From Nematostella vectensis (Eukaryota > Cnidaria > Anthozoa > Actiniaria > Edwardsiidae): 64,000 nt of DNA. The stretch lies in the NCBI RefSeq assembly GCF_932526225.1, contig NC_064039.1, positions 13,162,139 through 13,226,138 of the forward strand, given 5' to 3'. The position numbers and the translations under genes were made by a program. Shown piece by piece: positions 24,401 through 35,600 of this stretch (the stretch's first letter is position 1; the number at the start of each line of letters is the position of its first letter). The notes under the pieces were generated by a model, which searched no databases, was not told where the DNA came from, and was given only the letters and a program-made list of their open reading frames with translations.

Positions 24401-27400
24401 GACACACGGATGGGCTAGCAGACAGTCAGACACATGGTTGGGCTAAAAGACAGTCAGACACATGGTTGGGTTAGCACACAGTTGGACACACGGATGGGCT
24501 AGCAGACAGTCAGACACATGGTTGGGCTAAAAGACAGTCAGACACATGGTTGGGTAGCAGACAGTCAAACACATGGTTGGGTTACCAGACAGTCAGACAC
24601 ACGGTTGGGCTAGCAGACAGTCAAACACATGGTTGGGTTACCAGACAGTCAGACACATGGTTGGGTAGCAGACAGTCAAACACATGGTTGGGTTACCAGA
24701 CAGTCAGACATACAGTTGGGAAAGTCAGACACATGGTTTGGTTAGCAGACAGTCAAACACATGGTTGGGCTAGCAGACAGTCAAACACACAGTTGGGCTA
24801 GCAGATAGTCAGGTACACGGTTGGGCTAGCAGACAGTCAGACACACAGTTGGACTAGTAGACAGTCAAACACACAGTTTGGCAAGCAGACAGTCAAACAC
24901 AAGGTTTGGGTTGGCAGACACACAGTTGGGCTAGCAGACAGTCAAACACACAGTTGGGCTAGCAGATAGTCAGACAAATGGTTGGTCTAGCAAACAGTCA
25001 GACACACAGTTGGACTAGTAGACCCATGGTTTGGCAAGCAGACAGTCAGGCACATAGATGGGCTAGCAGACACTCAGACACACAGTTGGGCTAGCAGACA
25101 GTCAAACACACAGTTTGGCAAGCAGACAGTCAAACACAAGGTTTGGGTTGGCAGACACACAGTTGGGCTAGCAGACAGTCAAACACACAGTTGGGCTAGC
25201 AGACAGTCAAAAATACGGATGGGCTAGCAAACAGTCAAACACACGGTTTGGGCTAACAGACAGTCAAACACACGGTTTGGGCTAACAGACAGTCAAACAC
25301 ACAGTTGGGCTAGCAGACAGTCAGACACACAGTTGGGCTAGCAGACAGTCAGACACACAGTTGGGCTAGCAGACAGTCAAACACACAGTTGGGCTATCAG
25401 ACAGTCAAACACACAGTTGGGCTAGCAGATAGTCAGGTAAACGGTTGGGCTAGCAGACAGTCAGACAAATGGCTGGGCTAGCAGACACTCAGACACACAG
25501 TTGGACTAGTAGACACATGGTTGGGCAAGCAGACAGTCAGGCACATGGATGGGCTAACAGTCAGTCAAACACACAGTTGGGCTAGCAAACATTCAGATAC
25601 ACGGTTGGGCTAGCAGATAGTCAAACACACAGTTGGGCTAGCAGATAGTCAGGTAAACGGTTGGGCTAACAGACAGTCAAACACACAGTTGGTCTAGCAG
25701 ACACTCAGACACACAGATGGACTAGTAGACACACGGTTGGGCTAGCAGACACACTATGAGCTTGTAAACCTTTTTGTTTCTCTTTTTATTGGACTGTTCA
25801 TCGTCTGCGGCTCCTTCCTCAGTAGCACAATTTTCTTCATCTTAAAAATCAATCAAACAACTTGGATATTAGTTAATCTTATCTCTACTAAAATAATGCT
25901 TTGCAGGATGACCAGGGGGGATCCTGGGTAGATTAGTTGGCACAGCTATGCTCTGTATTACCAGTGCCTCTTAACACTGGGTACTGGGTTTGATTTGTGA
26001 TCTGCTTGTAAACCATAAGTTACAAATAAACCTCTTGTACCTTGGTTCTCAGCTCTACCCAGTCCCCCTAACATTTTATATGCTTGGGCATGAATGGAGT
26101 CTACGCGGCCAGCATAGATTTTAGCACTTGCGTCCAATGTACAGCTTGCAACCTATCAAAATGAATAACAAAAGCACAAGAATGAATTATGGTGGTTAAT
26201 TATTGTTAATTAATTGTTACAGGACTACAATAAAGCTACAAATCATTTTACCTGAAAGTTAGTCATTTCTCCTTCTTTGACTGTTTTGATCAAATCTTGC
26301 ATGTAGTCGATCAAATCAAGCCCAAAAGCATTCTTAGAATTAATTTTCTGTGGGAAGAAACACATCCATTGAACAGAAGAGCAATGCAAAATGTACAATA
26401 CAATTATAAAAAAAGATTATTAATAAGATAATGATAGAAAAGAGAATACTGAGAGCAACCTATCTCTGAGAGTACCCTATCTCGAAGAGCACCCTCTCTC
26501 CAAGACAACCCTATCTTAGAGAGCTCCCTACTGTATCTCCAAGAGTACCCTATCTCTAATAGCACCCTTTCTCCAAGACAACCCTGTCTTAGAGAGCAAC
26601 CTACTGTATCTCCAAGAGCATCCTATCTCTAATAGCACCCTTTCTCCAAGACAACCCTATCTTAGAGAGCACCCTACTGTATCTCCGAGAGCATCCTATC
26701 TCTTAGAGCACCCTCTCTCCAAGACAACCCTATCTTAGAGAGCAACCTACTGTATCTCCGAGTGCACAATCTCTCCAAGACAACCCTATCTTAGAGAGCA
26801 ACCTCCTTAATCTCTGAGAGCACCCTCTATTCAAGACAACCCTATCTTAGAGAGCAACCTCCTTCATCTCTGAGAGCACCCTCTATTCAAGACAACCCTA
26901 TCTTAGAAAGCAACCTCCTGAATCTCTGAGAGCACCCTCTCTCCAAGACAACCCTATCTTAGAGAGCACCCTACTGTTTCTCCAAGAGATACCTCCACTC
27001 TATCTCTTAGAGCACCATTTCTCAGAGAGCACCTTACTGTTTCTCCAAGAGCATCCTACTGTATCTGCAAGAGCACCCTACTGTATCCCCAAGAGCACCC
27101 TACTGTATCTCCATGAGCACCCTACTGTATCTCCAAGAGCACCCTACTGTATCTGCAAGAGCACCCTACTGTATCTCCAAGAGCACCCTGCTGTACCTCC
27201 AAGAGCACCCTACTGTATCCTCAAGAGCACCCTATCTCTGAGAGCACTCTATCTTGGTGAGCAGCATATTAAAACGGTACTCACATTTTCTGTTGATAGC
27301 TTGATGCAGTTTGAGTACAGGTCCTTAAGCTGGCAATTAGTGAGACCACTTGCAGTTTGCCCTCTGTACCATAAAAAAATAGAAACATCAGTTGTAAGTT

Positions 27401-28713
27401 GTATCAGAAAAAAATATAAAGTATAATATTATTTTTAACTCCTATTGCCAAGGACAGTTTGGGGGAACATGCTAGCTGATACTTAGACTTGGTGATTGAC
27501 TACAATAAGATACACAGTATGTTTTTAGAGCTTCCGTACAGTACAGTGGGTAACTCCAAAAGCAGCCGTCATCCTGCTTGTTTAAAACTGCATACTGGTA
27601 ATAGCCTTTGGCGCCTTCCCCAAATAGCCCTCTGAATTGGTTCTTAGCCTCTCTCCATTCTGCTCGTTACCCCCGTCCCTCTCATAATCCCTCCCTCCTT
27701 TCCGCTCATAACCTCTTTCGCTCATAACCTCATTCCGATCATAACACCCATCCCACCCTTCCGCTCATAACTCCATTTTGCTCATAACCCTATTCCGCCC
27801 ATAACCCCGTTCCGCTCATAACCCCCCCCCCCCCCTGCTCATAACCTCATTCTGCTAATAACACCCACCCCACTCATAATCCCACCCTCACAATCACCCC
27901 TTCTGCTCATAATAACACCCCCCCTCCTTGTACACAATCCCACCCTTCCGCTATAATACACTACCATGCCTATGGGTGTGTCTGTTTTAAAACACGGATT
28001 TGACTAGATAGAGGGGAAATAACTGAAAAACATGACGTGAAGCTTCAAATATGCCCATTTCACATCGAATAAGGTGGAGAATTTCTCTGAGTACTTAGTA
28101 ACTTATAGCAAACAAAATATCAAGTGCTTTTTTTAAATTGATGCCACTGAAATTTGAGATTTTCGTCCCTGAACTGATGCACAGGGCAATGATGATCAAG
28201 GAAAAATTATCTTAAAAGCCAAAATCTGGCTATGTGCACTTCGGCCTCACGTTATTTGTGTTTTGAAAATCAGTCCGTAGAACAAGGAACCTATAGCCAT
28301 TGTAAGTAATTGTGTCTTCTCTCTCTATCTGGAATTGCGCGTTTTCCAGGTTTTTCCGTCATGTCCATAGAGGGGGGATATGACAAACTTCTGTGAAAAC
28401 AGAGTAGTTTTGTTGACGTTTAGCATTACCGCTCCGAAGAAGCGGTACAAAATGATCTGTGAAACGTCTAAACTAATCCAACCAACCTTTCGCTGTCCAA
28501 GCGGCTGGAACTTCGAGGAGTTGAAGGACTTGACAACGCCACACTAGTCACTCTAGAAATCCGCCTTTGCCTCTTCTCAGCGGCATCGTCATTTACCGAT
28601 AAATTGCTGGATTGGTTTGTACTGACCAGAGCTAGAGGTCGGCGTCGTCGAGAAGCGGGAGACGCCATATCTGGTGTTCTAAACACTGGCGTGAATACTT
28701 CAATCCCCGCCAT
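18461..28713 (-). CDS. NCAPH: Condensin complex subunit 2 (Barren/CAP-H kleisin)
   Basis: Kleisin of condensin I, bridging SMC2 and SMC4 in mitotic chromosome condensation. Twenty exons in coding order: 28487-28713, 27285-27363, 26252-26347, 26041-26152, 25770-25840, 24208-24285, 23667-23868, 23510-23598, 22814-22883, 22657-22730, 22411-22544, 22004-22155, 21502-21626, 20763-20885, 20385-20430, 19913-19977, 19380-19553, 19102-19206, 18778-18954, 18461-18520; 2259 nt, 752 residues (human 741). Family blocks in order: [127 protein letters not shown] and [14 protein letters not shown] in the C-terminal SMC-binding domain. The ATG has A at -3 and G at +4. Intron 16 uses a GC donor. Several introns are filled by minisatellites. 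All phases match. Confidence 0.95.
18597..18683 (+). repeat. AATAATG/AATGAT microsatellite
   Basis: Trinucleotide ATA/ATG-type simple repeat in the last NCAPH intron. The open frames across it are low-complexity artefacts. Confidence 0.7.
19013..19052 (+). repeat. 40-nt fragment of the zinc finger gene
   Basis: This stretch matches 11277-11316 (the start of the last zinc finger, [13 protein letters not shown]) at 37 of 40 positions by eye. It lies in NCAPH intron 18, antisense to NCAPH, with no neighbouring homology on either side. It is too short to encode anything useful. Confidence 0.7.
19600..19870. repeat. Dispersed repeat with CACGTGAC-rich end
   Basis: The pattern ACTTGC..TAAGAAATCACGTGAC, a GGCTTTTT block, CAGCGCTTA-like and TTTTATTTTTTCGTCGTT blocks recur in the same order at about 39350-39570 in ARMH3. 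An end fragment in the opposite orientation lies near 41930-41957. Non-coding, in NCAPH intron 16. Class unknown. Confidence 0.5.
19947..20378. repeat. 108-bp tandem repeat spanning NCAPH exon 16 and its acceptor
   Basis: TTAGGGTT recurs at 19947, 20055, 20163 and 20271, an exact 108-bp period. The first copy contains the genuine exon 16 start and 3' splice site; the other three are diverged copies that fill almost all of intron 15. Each decoy keeps an AG acceptor, but in the exon 16 frame the Trp codon of the real exon is TGA, so inclusion would terminate translation. Confidence 0.8.
21083..21206. repeat. Long palindrome (foldback element) in NCAPH intron 13
   Basis: The left arm (CGGCGGACATACCCTGGTTT...AGTGGCC) is mirrored almost base for base by GGCCACT...AACAGGGTACGGCGG. 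The arms are about 52 bp with few mismatches around a loop of about 15 bp. This is a foldback MITE or cruciform-forming sequence. Confidence 0.75.
23044..23510. repeat. 45-bp minisatellite carrying the NCAPH exon 8 donor
   Basis: About ten copies of a 45-bp unit. On the NCAPH strand each unit contains CAGGTATGTTCA, the same sequence as the genuine exon 8 donor at the upper edge of the array. Because 45 is divisible by 3, long open frames appear in several registers on both strands; they are repeat artefacts, not genes. Confidence 0.85.
24321..25757. repeat. 28-bp minisatellite filling NCAPH intron 5
   Basis: About 50 degenerate copies of GGTTGGGCTAGCAGACAGTC followed by AAACACAC, nearly end to end between exons 6 and 5. 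The unit contains the palindrome GCTAGC. Copies differ by point changes and occasional deletions, with some higher-order blocks repeated. Confidence 0.9.
26445..27262. repeat. Composite minisatellite in NCAPH intron 2
   Basis: Alternating phrases such as CTCCAAGACAACCCTATCTTA, GAGAGCACCCTACTGTATCT and CCAAGAGCACCC recur in higher-order blocks and then as a simpler unit of about 23-27 bp toward the right end. Confidence 0.85.
27661..27950. repeat. CCGCTCATAACC short tandem repeat
   Basis: Degenerate units of about 14-18 bp around CCGCTCATAACCCC, with a C run near 27820-27835. Located in NCAPH intron 1. Non-coding. Confidence 0.7.
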
Positions 28714-29607
28714 CTTGAAAACGAAGAAAAGACTTTCAAACTCCTTTTATACGGTATTTTTTAGAGAAACTTTACAACAAATTTAAATTAAGTAGTGCAA
28801 GAAACAAGAACTTTTATCAAAACGTCATCATACCTTAATCTGTATTTCAGAGAGCCTAAAAAAGTCAGCTTCCTTTTAAAACACGTTAAACTCGGGATTT
28901 GATCTTCGCGCCCAAAACAACCGTTCCGAAGGTGTCACGTGACTCGAACAAAACTAAAAGGAGAGGGGAGGAGTAAAGGTGTATTTGGCCTGCATCGATC
29001 TAATACTTATTCATCTTGCTTTTTCACATTTATTTAAAGTATGTATAATTTAGTCAACTTGACATGAGATAAAAAAAAACAGTAACATAGCATTAGTTAT
29101 CTATCCATGTAATACAATTTGCAACAACTTCTGCTTTTTATTTTTTTTATAAATTCACTATATATACCAGATCTAAGACATCGGATGTATAAATACTAAC
29201 CGAATGAGGTCAAATAGTTGCTGAGTCACTAAAATGATTAAATGGAAAAATGATTAAAATGAAATAAAATAATGAATGGCGCGGTCACATAGGCTCGCTT
29301 CATTGTGCAGTCCTATCCAGTCAGCGGATGTCCAAACAAAAACAATTTCTTTCACAATAGACAACTTTTCGATTATTCTGTAAAAACCTGGATGAAATTG
29401 TACCACTTCTGACATTAATTTACGCCAAAACGCTCGAGCACACTAGGGAATTCAACCAGGATGATCCAGCGTTAAAATTCCCGACGGCTCCCGGCAAACT
29501 GGGTTTATAAACAAGCAAAGTTGATTGCATTGAAGGGATTTTTTTTTTCTCTAGCTCATTGTGCCTTTATTCTTAAATCGAGTTAGTAAAAGACTAGTTT
29601 AAATAGT
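28714..29607. promoter_or_regulatory. Putative bidirectional promoter of NCAPH and ARMH3
   Basis: 894 bp separate the two divergent start codons. The interval holds both 5' UTRs and, presumably, both promoters. GTCACGTGACTC near 28936 contains a palindromic E-box core. No TATA box can be assigned with confidence. The promoter role is inferred from gene arrangement. Confidence 0.5.
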
Positions 29608-32600
29608 ATGGTTCATAAGATGGCTTCAACACCGAGTTCGCCAACAACTCCAACAACACCTACATCACCTATTTCGCCTACGTCGCTAGGATCGCCTAAG
29701 AAACTGATGAAAGAAAAGATAGCGGGCATCTACGATACGTTTTTAGAGGTGGGATAAATACACTACTACCTAATATCTTGTATAATTCTGCTCTATTGGT
29801 AGCTATTGTGTTATCAGATACTGATACTATCGATTGTTATTGTCATCATCGTTTTTTATGTAATCTGTCCTTTAAGATTACCTGGTTTCAAATCATCCTT
29901 TGAGCTTGTAATAAGATCATTTATACACTCGTAAGTCACGCACTCTGATTGGTCAAGAGTGTGTGTGTTATTTGAGGACACATGCACGCTTGGCGTCAGT
30001 ATGTGCATGTGCTCCCCAAAACTGTAAAGTAAGAAAATCTTTTCATTGTTGTATAAAACAAATAGATCTCATTGTTTTGTGTGCCTGTCCTCTAATAGAT
30101 GTATAAGCGTGTCATGAACAAAAAAGTATGCAACAAGACCCAGTTGAGATGCACACAAAAATGAGAGTTATTTGTTAACAAAACAACAACAAACATTTGC
30201 TAAACCCCCATGCAAACTGCGCCAGCATTGCTGGCAAGACGTTGGCCCAGCAATGTTGGCGCAGTTTGAACACCGTGTTGGGAGGTGCTGGCCGGCGAGT
30301 GTTGGCTTAATTTTAATTGAGTTCAAACTTTTGGCCAACACTTCGCAAGCATTTCTTTGTCTTGTGGTCATTCGAGCATATCACAGCTTTGCTGGCCCAA
30401 TTTGCACAGCAATGCTGGGCTCATTTGCATCGTTTTCATAGAAAAAGAATAGCTTGCGTCCAAACAATACTGTCATTTCAAAAAGAATAAATCTTACCAC
30501 ATCTATAATCAAAGAAAACATCCCAATTTTTTTGGTCCTAAACACGATATATTACTGAAATGTATCATGCAGAACACAATCCAACGTGCTACTTTCTAAT
30601 TATCAGATTATATTCATTGTTTTTTTATCGTCCTCTTATCACTCGTAGTCGTAAAAATGACAACTGCTACAACATCAGGGGACAAATAGAGCCGAATTCA
30701 ACCGGAATCCAGCAGAACCTTCGGTTGCCTTTTAAAAACACAATGCATCAAATGCCAGTCACGCGTGAACTTATTACTAACATGCTGGCCATGTGTCGGG
30801 GCAGTTTCCACACCAGCCTAACTCCGACCCAGCACTCCGCATGCATTACTGGGCCAGCAATGCTGACAGGTGCTGGCACAGTTTGCATAGTGCTTTAGCA
30901 ACTGCACCCAACATTAAGAATTTACTCTGATATAATTATTTTTTGTATAAGAGCAGTGAAAGTTGATTCCAAAGGCAAGGATGATACAGGAGGGGGTGGG
31001 TGGGGGGACAAAGAAAGGGATTCAAGGAAGGGGGACTGGTCTTATTGTTTTTCTGAGGATATTTTTAAGCCAAAAATTTTAAAATAAGGGGGGTTTGCTC
31101 AGGCCACCCCTAGATCTGCCATTGAGAGGGGAGGTTGTACAAGGAAGGCAGGATCTCATCCTAAAAAAAATCTACGGCACCCTGCAATCCTGGGAGTGAA
31201 CTCAGAATACCCCGAAACAGTTGTTATACAAAAGAACTTCACAACAATTATAAAAAAATTGGATGTTAAGCCTCTTTTTTTTTTCTAGCCTAAGATTGAA
31301 GGTAAGAGACTAAATATTTTCTGTATCAACAGGGATCAAATCCAGCGGAGGGTAATCCAAACTTCTGGCATGAGCTTTTTTTGATGAAGGTAAACTTCTT
31401 AGCTATTTCTAAAATCTGTGTCCAGGGAAAAAAATTGCATCAAGAATTTGTGATCTTGAAGTTCTTTAGATATTATTTTACTACCAAAAAGAGAAAAATC
31501 TTGGCAGAGACCAGCATTTGTTGTTAGAGTTACTGGAATTTAGGTATCTCTCTTCTAATGATTCATTCCAATATTAAATTTAAATGTTATTGAATTAAAT
31601 CATAATACATTATAACCAATGTTTTCCTCACTTAATAAGCTATCAAGTTATTGACTAAAGCATACTTTTCTTTTGTTGTTGTACAAGGTGAATGCAGTTT
31701 ATCTGGAGGACAGGATTGCTCAAATGACTCTAGAAGAAATCATGGCTGTCAAGGTAGGGTTGGCTGTATCCAGTTTTTAGGCAACCATCCATTAGGCAAC
31801 CTTGCTAAGTGTTAAGGCGACTAGTTGCCTAATGAATGAGCACAGTAAGTTGCCTAACAACTTGGTTGCCTATATCTGGGTGAACCCTGAGGGCAGGGTT
31901 TGATTTTGATTATAGAGTGACCTTGCATTTTGTTTAGAAAGCTAGCAATTTGAGAACCACACCTAACCTACCCAGTTTCTAACCTACCTACTCAGAAATA
32001 AAGGTTCTCCTTAATCTCTTATTTGAACTCAAGAAAGGGGAAGAAAATTGAGTGGGGGGATTGCTTATTTAGTAGTGTTTTTTTTTATTGAGGCTGAGCG
32101 CTTAGGCATTTGCTTTTGTTATGTGTACTATGTACAGTACCATGTTCATTTAAAGCTGGTGTGTAAAACAGTAAAACATGACTGATAATATAAGCATTGA
32201 CTATATTGTTCAATATCTATTGCACTAAATAACCATCTGCTGTTTTTATTATTGGATTTTTAAAATTTCAGGAAAACATCAATCAGTTGTTTGCACAATG
32301 CTGTATTGCCTTGCATGGAGATCACCAAATAAAGCTTGTCAATGCATTACAGGTATATACTTTACACATAAAGTCATACAAATAATCACAAACAAATGTT
32401 TGAGAGTGGAACTCTTAGTTGACACAGTCAAATATTGTTTTTATAAAGAGTTCTTCAGGCCTCTGATTGAAAAAATTTCAATCAACATCTCTATAATTTG
32501 GGTGTTTTGCATAGTTCTATTTACTTACCTAAAGACTGATATATAAAAGGATTATCAACCTTCAATGATGCCTCTATTAAGCAAGGCTGTAGTTTATTCA

Positions 32601-35600
32601 GAGGGGAAAGCCTCAGGCATTTCTTCTATTTGTTTTGCGGACAGATGCTATTTGTTTCATAAAATTTTGTAAAATTCCTGCTCTACTCCCTTGCTACCTA
32701 TGAACCTGTTAAGTAGCCACTCTTGAAACTGAGATTAGTGTTTACTTTATAAAGCCCTAAGTTTAAAAGTCACTACTGCTCTCTTTAGTTATTCATAGCG
32801 CTATGTCTTTTCATATCTCAGATATTGTGTCCATTGGTCCAATAGCTCTATGTCTTTTCATATCTCAGACATTATGTGCTTTGGTGCAAGCCATCTATGG
32901 TAAAAAGATGTCTGACCATGGGTATGACGTCATTAATATTCTAATTGGATTTGACTCCGCAGAGGCTCAAATGCAGGTACAACTATTTGTGAAGACAGGA
33001 ACAACTATTAGTTAGCATTTATTTAGTACATTCTTTTATTTTTTTATTTTTTTCAGTTTTCATTAGTTTAACATTCTCTTTTCCAGGGCTTGCTAGAGAG
33101 TATTCACACCTTTCTTGTTGGAGACTACCCAGGTAGAATTTATTTTCATTTTCCATCCCAGTTGCATTGTTCATTTCCCATTTTTTCCACTATTTATTGT
33201 ATTGATATCTGTTTTTATTCCTATGAAAAGTGAGCTTGAAAAATTTGTCCCTGAAGCTGGCTCTAATTCTTGTGACAGTAAGTATATGAGAAGCAGTTCA
33301 TTGTTTGCATATTTCACTTATTGGTTCTTTATAGGATCCTAATGCAATTGCAACACAAGAAATTTTTGATTTTCACTTCAAATGCTATTCAAATACTATT
33401 GTTGAGTCTAATAGTATTTGTAAGAGTATAATTGATATAAAAGAAAGTGATGTTTTATGCCTGGTGTAGACATGTTGTTTTTCTTATTTGGTGTTCCTTT
33501 TTAAGTATTTTTTTTATTTCTGATTTGCTTCTTTTTTCTTCCATTATTCTTTCTTTTATTTTCTTTTTCTTAGCTGTTTCTCTCTTGAGCTTTCATGAGC
33601 ACTTGCCCTAAGTGTATTGTATATGCATTTTGCTTTCAGGCAACAGACAATGTTAGTCAGAACACTGTTATTGAGTACATTATGATCAATAGCATTTTTG
33701 AAGCTATCATGCAGGTATGTCAACACTGTGCAATGTATCAATCATGTTTTAACAGGGCTTCTGGAATAACGCGCTTGTGCGGAAGCGCGACATTTGGCTT
33801 TTTTCGCGTATTTCAAAATCCCGCGTAGTTTAGCGCGTAATGATTGATTTTCTGCGTAATTTAGCAAAGAATCCCGCGTAATTTTGAGTTTTTTCCCGTG
33901 TATTTCCAGAAGCCCTGTTTTAAGTTATATGAGCTGGACATAGTCTACTTGATTTAGCAAAACCTTGACAAGTTTTCCCCAGTGATGTTATTGTTTTTAT
34001 TGACTTGTTGCAGATTTTAGCTGATCCTATTGCCAGACAACAACATGGATACGAGGCCATGCTTCTTCTCACTATTCTGGTTAATTATAGAAAACATGAG
34101 GTACGTATTTCTTTATACATGTACTTTGGATAAACTTCACAGTTGATAACAGGGTTAATTATAGGAAACATGAGGTACGTATTTCTTCATACATGTACTT
34201 TGGATAAACTTCACAGTTGATAACAGGATTAATTATAGAAAACATGAGGTACGTATTTCTCCATACATGTACTTTGGATAAACTTCACAGTTGATAACAG
34301 GGTTAATTATAGAAAACATGAGGTACGTATTTCTTCATACATGTACTTTGGATAAACTTCACAGTTGATAACGGGGTTAATTATAGGAAACATGAGGTAA
34401 GTATCTGTTTATACTTTGGATAAGCTTCACAGTAGATAACAAGATTAATTATAGGTAGCATAAGGGAGGTACTTATTTGTGTTTTGGATAAGGTTTAAGA
34501 CCGGGTTAATGGTTGTGGGATAATGATGAAGTAATATCTTACCAAAATGGAATTTTACACCCATTTTTAGCATCTGTTATGCAAATCCCCAGTGTTTTTT
34601 TTAGTTCACAACCAGAAAGTAGCCATGAAAGCCAATCAAAACAAGCATGCATTAAATATTATATATGCAATATGTACAGAATATCCCTACATCTTATTTT
34701 CCCAACCTATTGGACCAACCTTTGAAAGGTTTAATCATAACTACAATTTACTACCTACAGGGCTTCTGGAATTATGTGCTTGTGCGGAATCGCGTAATTT
34801 GGCTTTCTCCGCGTAATCTGCATAATCCACAAATTTCCACATAATCCCGCGTAATTTAGCTAAATTTTGAAAGACAAAACATTTAAGTGCACAGCTGATG
34901 TGTTCTTTTAGGGTTTTTTTCTCTATTTCTCGTAAAAAAACAGACAGATATTCTTCGTAAGAGTGCGATATTTCGAACTGAATTTCGAAAACAAATAAAA
35001 TGACTAGGCGTTCTTTGTAAACCGCGAAGGCCTAGGACTAATAATAAAATACCTTTTTTTAATTTGCTGGTGGCTAGGAGCCAATGAAAACTCGCCTAAG
35101 ATATTTTCGCGCAAAAAATAAACCTTTTTCAACTTATTTCGTGCTTTCCTTTGGAACAAAATGTAGTTTAGGCGTAACAGTCGATATTTCGTGTAATTTT
35201 GCGCGTAATTCAGTAAAGAATCTCGCAAAATTTTGATTTTTAAAGAAAAATGTATTGCAAAATCCCGCGTAATTTAGCGCGTTATGATTGATTTTCCGCG
35301 TAATTTAGCAAAGAATCCCGCGTAATTTTGAGTTTTTTTCCGCGTAATTCCAGAAGCCCTGTACCTAGTATATTCCACCCACATCTCATCTTCCCAACCT
35401 CTTGGGCAGAGCTTTAATTTTTTTTAATTTCTAGGCATCCAACCCATATATTGTAAAGCTGTCAATCTTGGATGATGAACTGGCCCTGAATGTAAGACTT
35501 TTTTCTTCAATTTATTAGTAGGGCAATATAAGCCCATAAAATCAAAACCAACTAAAACTGCAATTGATCATATTCACCATATTTTCACCATATTATTTTT

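Noticed and set aside
24550-24801. Open frame with repeated [10 protein letters not shown]-type units
   Set aside because: 28-bp minisatellite in NCAPH intron 5, no gene signals.
24321-25757. CRISPR-like array
   Set aside because: Repeats are contiguous and degenerate, with no unique spacers, inside an animal gene.
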